Positions 60,071-64,000 of a stretch of 64,000 nt of DNA are shown one piece after another. The stretch covers positions 1,054,001 to 1,118,000 of the forward strand of contig CALOAX010000004.1 of the NCBI GenBank assembly GCA_942491485.1, written 5' to 3'. A program made the translations under genes and the position numbers. The stretch comes from Desulfoluna sp942491485. GTDB lineage: Bacteria > Desulfobacterota > Desulfobacteria > Desulfobacterales > Desulfolunaceae. Every line of letters starts with the position of its first letter. Within the stretch, counting starts at the first letter, position 1. The notes under the pieces are model-generated. The model ran no database searches. It saw only the letters and a program-made list of their open reading frames with translations, and had not been told where the DNA came from.

Positions 60071-60449
60071 CGCGTATTGTGCTTCTCCAACCCTGGACAT
60101 TGTGCATACTTCATGTTGCTCCGGATACGATGTCTTCACTCGAATGGAGTCGACTTTTTTTATAGAACCTAACTGAAACCTGAGCTGAGTTTTCCAAGCG
60201 TCCCCTCTTTTGTACAGCAAGATCTTCCGGTACACGACGTATCACAAAACCAACCTTGATTTTTGATGGAACCATCATAGCCATTTACAGGTGCATGAGT
60301 TTGCATTAAGTAAACAATGATTCTCTCAAGTGAACTGCAGGCTGTCAGGGTCTTTCAGAGCGTGCAGCAGGGCCCCCGTCGAATTGTTTCCAGACGATAA
60401 AATGATCATCAATCCGAGTTTTTTTATCTTATCAATGCAGAGGTGAGCC

Positions 60450-60863
60450 ATGACAAGCCTTTTGCCCGTATGGGACCGGAAGGGGTTTACGCTGATTGAG
60501 TTGATGGCCGTAATGGCCATTATCGGTGTGCTGGCAGCCATCGCTATACCGAATTTCATGGGATACCGGGTAAAAGCCATGGAGTCCGAGGGCTATGCCC
60601 TGGCAGGCGATGTGCGAAAAGAGGTTCAGGGGTATTACGATGTCACCGGTACACTCCCCGAGGACAATGCCCGGTGCGGTCTTCCCGAACCCATCGGAAT
60701 CCAGGGGAAATACGTGGGCAGCATCACCGTAAAGGACGGCAGGATTCTCGTGGCGTTCAAAGAAGGCGAGGAACGACTCAAAGGCGTTCAGCTTCAGTTG
60801 AGCCCCGCCGTTGGCCCTTCAGGCATTATCCGTTGGGAAAACGAACGGATTGAAGAACAGTAA
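60450..60863 (+). CDS. Type IV pilin-like protein
   Basis: 137-aa prepilin. The leader peptide ends at Gly12 (MTSLLPVWDRKG), followed by FTLIELMAVMAIIGVLAAIA, the N-methylation and polymerisation helix with Glu5. The short globular domain contains EVQGYYDVTGTLPEDNARCG, a pattern shared with the other two pilin-like proteins downstream. PilD-type cleavage is expected, then assembly into a pilus or pseudopilus. AGGTGAGCC lies upstream of ATG 60450. Only one Cys is visible, so the usual disulfide loop is absent. Confidence 0.92.
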   Translation: MTSLLPVWDRKGFTLIELMAVMAIIGVLAAIAIPNFMGYRVKAMESEGYALAGDVRKEVQGYYDVTGTLPEDNARCGLPEPIGIQGKYVGSITVKDGRILVAFKEGEERLKGVQLQLSPAVGPSGIIRWENERIEEQ

Positions 60864-60935
60864 GGGCCCAGGCAAAAAATAAGAGCACAAGCTAACTATC
60901 AGCTATGCCTTCTATGGCTAAAGTGGCCAAAAAAA

Positions 60936-61115
60936 ATGCCTCCGGCGGCAAGGTGTGCCACCTTGAAAGCAGGTTGCAAATGCGCTTTGTCCTTCGTTCC
61001 TCAGGCCAAATCACATTTGCTTTAGGCTTTAGGTTGACCCAAGATTTTTTTTTAAAAGACCTGTTTGGCAAGCTTTTTTAAAAGGTTGGCCCCCGGCAGG
61101 GCCGCCGGAGGCATC
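60936..61115. repeat. Complete mosaic palindromic repeat between pilin genes
   Basis: Left end ATGCCTCCGGCGGCAAGG, hairpin AAGGTGtgcCACCTT, core GCAAATGCG with CTTCGTTCCTCAGG and CACATTTGC, spacer with ACCTGTTTGGCAAG, right end CCCCGGCAGGGCCGCCGGAG plus GCAT. The 14-base ends are exact inverted repeats. About 180 bases long; one of the best-preserved copies. Confidence 0.85.
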
Positions 61116-61136
61116 ATTTTTTATCAGGAGATGGCC

Positions 61137-61610
61137 ATGGTCAGGTGTCCTTCAGAAACATTTTTTGAACGAATGGGTGTCGTTGTGGTGCTTATGGTCT
61201 GCTACGCGTTGATCGCCCATTTCGGCCTTGTATCCCTGAAAAGATCGACGCTCACCGGTGTTCTCGGTCTCAAGGGGTTTTTGATTCCCATGGAGACGCA
61301 TTACGCCCTTAACGGACGATGGCCGCAGCCTTCGGAGCTTCCGGACGGTCTCTTTGATCGCTATTTCGAGAATAGGGACCGGGATTCAACCATACTGGCC
61401 GTTGACGTTGGTCTCGGCGCCGTCCACGTAGAGTTGGGATGGCTGTTTTCGGGGAGTACCCTGAGCATGCGATTCGGGGCCTTTGCGGAGAATCCTACAG
61501 GACCTGTGATCTGGATGCCCGGCAGTGAAGTGCCCGATGATGGCTGGGTACTCTTTGGAGAAGATCGAACCACCCTTGCGCGGCATTGGGTGATGAACTG
61601 GGCTCGTTAA
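61137..61610 (+). CDS. Atypical pilin-like membrane protein without a prepilin motif
   Basis: 157 aa from ATG 61137, with AGGAG 7 nt upstream; an ATG at 61131 abuts the AGGAG. The single N-terminal hydrophobic helix (about 14-32, VVVVLMVCYALIAHFG) lacks the GFTLIE cleavage site. The following part has METHYALNGRWPQPSELP, which parallels EEHYKVRGTFPGDN and GYYDVTGTLPEDN of the flanking pilins. It thus appears to be a diverged pilin-domain protein kept as a membrane-anchored form. It lies 15 bases before pilC and is likely co-transcribed with it. Confidence 0.75.
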   Translation: MVRCPSETFFERMGVVVVLMVCYALIAHFGLVSLKRSTLTGVLGLKGFLIPMETHYALNGRWPQPSELPDGLFDRYFENRDRDSTILAVDVGLGAVHVELGWLFSGSTLSMRFGAFAENPTGPVIWMPGSEVPDDGWVLFGEDRTTLARHWVMNWAR

Positions 61611-61625
61611 AGGGAGACAAACAAT

Positions 61626-62666
61626 ATGGCATTTATGTCGAAATCGGAAGGGCGTCATCTGTCGGCAATGTCCCACTTTCTTCGCCAGATGGCTTTGTTG
61701 ACGGCATCCGGGGTGCCTGTGGCGAGAGCCTTGGAGGTACTGGATACGGACAACGATTACCCTGTGGTGGAGAAGGTGGCAAAGGCCGTGCGATCTTCGG
61801 ATGCCGGAGCGGCGGAACCGGTATTCGGGCGGGTGCACTATGCGGAGTTCCTGCGGAAAATCATCCATGGGTGGCCCGAGGATGCCCAAAGGCGTGAAGA
61901 GATCGCGGCCATGGTGGGCACCATCGCCGAGGAGTACAGGAAGATGGATGCCTTCAGAAGGCAGGTGGCCGCAGCCTTGAGATACCCCAGCATCGTTCTT
62001 GTCGTGGCCCTTTTTGTCTACACCATTATCTCCATGTTTGTGGTTCCCGTGCTGCAGGAGGTCTCCGTTGCCATGAAAGTCCCTCAGCCCATGGTGACCT
62101 CCTTTTTTATTGGCAACTCAGGCGTGGCAAACATACTGGTGGCCATGGCATGCCTTGCCATGGTGTCGGTATGGCTGATGTTCCGGTTTTTCAGGCGTCC
62201 CCTGGAATGGTTGATAGCCTCTACCCCGTTTGTTCGTGGAAGCGCGCGCATGATCCATGCCGTTCGTTTTTGCCGATATTATTCCGTGATGCTCAGTCTG
62301 AATACGCCCGCTGACAAAGCCTATTCCGATGCGGCGGAGATGCTGGGCCACGGATATTTCACCCCTCGGCTTCAGGCCTTGGCGACGGGGATGACCGGCA
62401 CGGCATCAATTGTGGACGCGCTCAAGGACTCCACCATGTTCAGTCCCATGGCCATCCGGATGCTGAAAGCCGGGGAAGGTGAGGGGCATATTGTAAAGAC
62501 CCTCCAAAACGTGGCGTCGTATTATGAAGAGCGTTTTGAAACAGATGTTGCCAGGGGTGTCAAGGGGCTTGAGGTTCTGGTTTCCCTTGTGGTGATTCTG
62601 TTGGTGGCGGCCCTTGTGATCGGGTTTTATTTCTCGGTATTTCAACTGGCGAGTGTCGTCGGTTGA
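61626..62666 (+). CDS. PilC/GspF-type inner-membrane platform protein
   Basis: 346 aa with two T2SSF domains. The first starts HFLRQMALLTASGVPVARAL and the second RFCRYYSVMLSLNTPADKAY, each followed by membrane segments (about 122-142, 160-182 and 322-342). The pattern MIRMLKAGEGEG-like region reads AIRMLKAGEGEGHIVKTL. It forms the base on which the pilus ATPase acts. It is a little shorter than typical PilC (about 400). No ATPase, PilD or secretin gene is in the window, so these must lie elsewhere or the cluster is an accessory set. Confidence 0.9.
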   Translation: MAFMSKSEGRHLSAMSHFLRQMALLTASGVPVARALEVLDTDNDYPVVEKVAKAVRSSDAGAAEPVFGRVHYAEFLRKIIHGWPEDAQRREEIAAMVGTIAEEYRKMDAFRRQVAAALRYPSIVLVVALFVYTIISMFVVPVLQEVSVAMKVPQPMVTSFFIGNSGVANILVAMACLAMVSVWLMFRFFRRPLEWLIASTPFVRGSARMIHAVRFCRYYSVMLSLNTPADKAYSDAAEMLGHGYFTPRLQALATGMTGTASIVDALKDSTMFSPMAIRMLKAGEGEGHIVKTLQNVASYYEERFETDVARGVKGLEVLVSLVVILLVAALVIGFYFSVFQLASVVG

Positions 62667-62698
62667 GTGACGAAAGCAGGCTAAGTTGAACGAAAAAC

Positions 62699-62986
62699 AT
62701 GCCTCCGGCGGCAAGGGTGGCGAAGCCACATTAGGCAAAAACACCTTGAAAGCAGGTTGCGGGTGCGTTTTGCCCCTCGTTCCTCGGGTCAAATCACACC
62801 CGCCTTTCAACCGAAATTTGTTCTGGAGCTTTTTTGTAGCGATTCAGCACCCAAAAAGATGCCCCCTGTTCCTCGGGTGAAATCACATCCGCCCTTCAAC
62901 CGAAATTCGTTCTGGAACATTTATTTAAGATCTGTTTGTTAAACTTTTTAAAAGTTTATCCCCCGGCAGGGCCGCCGGAGGCATAA
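62699..62986. repeat. Complete mosaic repeat with an internal tandem duplication
   Basis: Left end ATGCCTCCGGCGGCAAGG and right end CCCCGGCAGGGCCGCCGGAG plus GCAT. The middle block (CCCTCGTTCCTCGGGTCAAA through CAACCGAAATTTGTTCTGGA) at about 62774-62827 recurs as CCCTGTTCCTCGGGTGAAAT through TTCTGGA at about 62863-62915. This explains the 288-base length against about 180 elsewhere. It fills the gap between pilC and the next pilin gene. Confidence 0.85.
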
Positions 62987-63015
62987 GCTGAAATTCCTCA
63001 TCAAAAGGAGAGGAA

Positions 63016-63519
63016 ATGACGACGTCAGTACGAAAGGCACAGAGGCAAGAGGGCGGGTTCACGCTGATTGAGTTGATGGTGGTGATCAGTATCATCACGG
63101 TTATGGCCACCATGGCTCTCCCGTCGTTTCAGGACAGGGTAATCAGGGCCCAGGTGGAGGAGGCCTTTGCCCTGGGCAAAGTCGCCATGGCATCCGTTGA
63201 AGAACACTACAAGGTCCGAGGCACATTTCCCGGAGATAATTCACGGGCGGGATTGCCTGCCGCTGAGAAGATGATCGGGAATTATGTGACCCGGGTCTCC
63301 GTGGAGGACGGGGTGGTGACGGTAATCCTCGGCAACCGTATCAATGCCAACGCCGAGGGGAAGAGTGTGGTCATCAGGCCGGCCATCGTCGAGGGCGAAC
63401 CCAAAGTCCCCATTGCATGGGTTTACGGCCATGCCACGGTGCCCAAGGGGATGACGGTGATGGGCGTTAACAGCGGAACGCTTCCTCCGAGGCATTTGCC
63501 GGTTTATGCCAGATATTAA
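63016..63519 (+). CDS. Type IV pilin-like protein
   Basis: 167-aa prepilin. Cleavage is expected after Gly14 (MTTSVRKAQRQEGG), before FTLIELMVVISIITVMATMA. The globular part has EEHYKVRGTFPGDNSRAGLP, closely parallel to the pilin at 60450, then a beta-rich tail with no cysteines. AAAGGAGAGG precedes ATG 63016. As the longest pilin of the group it may be the major subunit. The two canonical pilins and the atypical protein share an H/Y-Y-x-x-x-G-x-x-P core, indicating local duplication. Confidence 0.92.
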   Translation: MTTSVRKAQRQEGGFTLIELMVVISIITVMATMALPSFQDRVIRAQVEEAFALGKVAMASVEEHYKVRGTFPGDNSRAGLPAAEKMIGNYVTRVSVEDGVVTVILGNRINANAEGKSVVIRPAIVEGEPKVPIAWVYGHATVPKGMTVMGVNSGTLPPRHLPVYARY

Positions 63520-63691
63520 CATTCATCAAGACGAATCCGCTTGCCTTACCACGGTAAAGCCAATTGTTGGTGGCGGTGTTCCGGTATGGGCGGATTGTTC
63601 AGCCCTTGATGTAGACGGATATTTGTTTGGGGTTTTCCGGCTCGCAGACATGTGGCGATAACAGATGGTTTATGGATAAAGGAGAGTGCGC

Positions 63692-64000
63692 GTGGAGATG
63701 AAGAAAAAGGGGATTGGCCGTTATATCGGGATTGGGCTTTTAGGGGTGTTGGTGGTGACTCTGTTGCTGAATTTCATTACCTCCATTCCGGCCGGTCATG
63801 TCGGTGTGGGCAGTATTTTCGGCAAAGTACAGCCGAATACCTACTCAGAGGGGATCCATGTGATCAACCCGTTTACAAAAATTACCCTTTTTGATGCGCG
63901 TCAGAAGACTCATAAGGAGTCCATGGGCGTTCCCAGCCAGGATCAGCTGATCACCAACTTCGAACTCTCCATTCAGTATCGTCTGATCAAGGAGAAGGCA
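63692..64000 (+). CDS. SPFH/prohibitin-like membrane protein, N-terminal part
   Basis: First 103 codons of a gene running off the window. GTG 63692 (GTG GAG ATG AAG) is chosen because GGAGAG lies 7 nt upstream; the ATG at 63698 is the alternative. After a basic start comes one membrane helix (IGIGLLGVLVVTLLLNFI) and the opening of an SPFH/Band 7 domain (IPAGHVGVGSIFGKVQPN; EGIHVINPFTKITLFDAR; PSQDQLITNFELSIQYRL). These are typical of prohibitin, HflC and stomatin relatives, which form membrane microdomain cages that regulate proteases. Gap 63520-63691 shows only the ribosome binding site. Confidence 0.85.
   Translation, partial: MEMKKKGIGRYIGIGLLGVLVVTLLLNFITSIPAGHVGVGSIFGKVQPNTYSEGIHVINPFTKITLFDARQKTHKESMGVPSQDQLITNFELSIQYRLIKEKA

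Noticed and set aside
28069..62986. CRISPR array
   Set aside because: The repeats are palindromic, 50-290 bp, irregularly spaced and separated by genes; no short direct repeats with uniform spacers and no cas genes.

Overview
The window looks like a stretch of a moderately GC-rich, diderm (LptD-bearing) chromosome, most likely a Desulfobacterota/Deltaproteobacteria member. That placement is an inference from gene content: RicT beside HolB, MetG with a C-terminal tRNA-binding domain, RNase J with FtsK, a tiny 2[4Fe-4S] ferredoxin, and several two-component and diguanylate-cyclase-type proteins. No rRNA, tRNA, CRISPR array, insertion sequence or prophage was seen.

Layout. 1-4760 (minus): a truncated hybrid histidine kinase and a response regulator made largely of degenerate domains. 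5284-18498 (minus): a housekeeping block of a giant GlmS-like protein, a penicillin-binding transpeptidase, metG, ricT, holB, an HU-type protein, a NusG paralogue and lptD. 19047-29042 (plus): tmk, a cysteine synthase/cysteinyl-tRNA-synthetase-like fusion, an unknown protein, ferredoxin, an unknown 110-aa protein, RNase J, FtsK and a methyltransferase. 29690-36164 (plus): an aerobic respiration block with a DUF2231-like membrane protein, a DOMON protein, SCO, A2-type cytochrome c oxidase subunits I-III-IV-II, and heme O synthase. 36200-38814: a periplasmic binding protein, a small exported protein and a HAD phosphatase. 39063-48149: a catabolic-looking island with an FGGY kinase, a TetR regulator, an FLVCR-like MFS carrier, a class III aminotransferase, two class II aldolase-family proteins and an exported protein. 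48952-64000: AzlCD, a diguanylate cyclase, MntP, a periplasmic DNA ligase, RapA, a TPR protein, a pilin/PilC cluster and the start of an SPFH protein.

The most interesting unit is the 39-48 kb island. A 14-bp near-palindrome (ACTGACTGGTCAGT, two identical copies and two variants) lies in front of the kinase, the MFS gene, the aminotransferase operon and the divergent exported-protein gene. In three cases it sits 6-7 nt upstream of a TTGACA -35 box followed by an 18-bp spacer and a TAnnnT -10. This defines a probable TetR regulon for an unidentified substrate. One of its two aldolase paralogues has lost its metal ligands.

A second notable item is the CysK-CysS fusion. Its synthetase half lacks recognisable HIGH and KMSKS motifs but keeps the zinc ligands.

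Non-coding DNA is dominated by a mosaic family of palindromic repeats. Complete copies are about 175-290 bp and are bounded by inverted ends (ATGCCTCCGGCGGC ... GCCGCCGGAGGCAT). They occupy many gene borders from about 22 kb onward and are densest after 41 kb.
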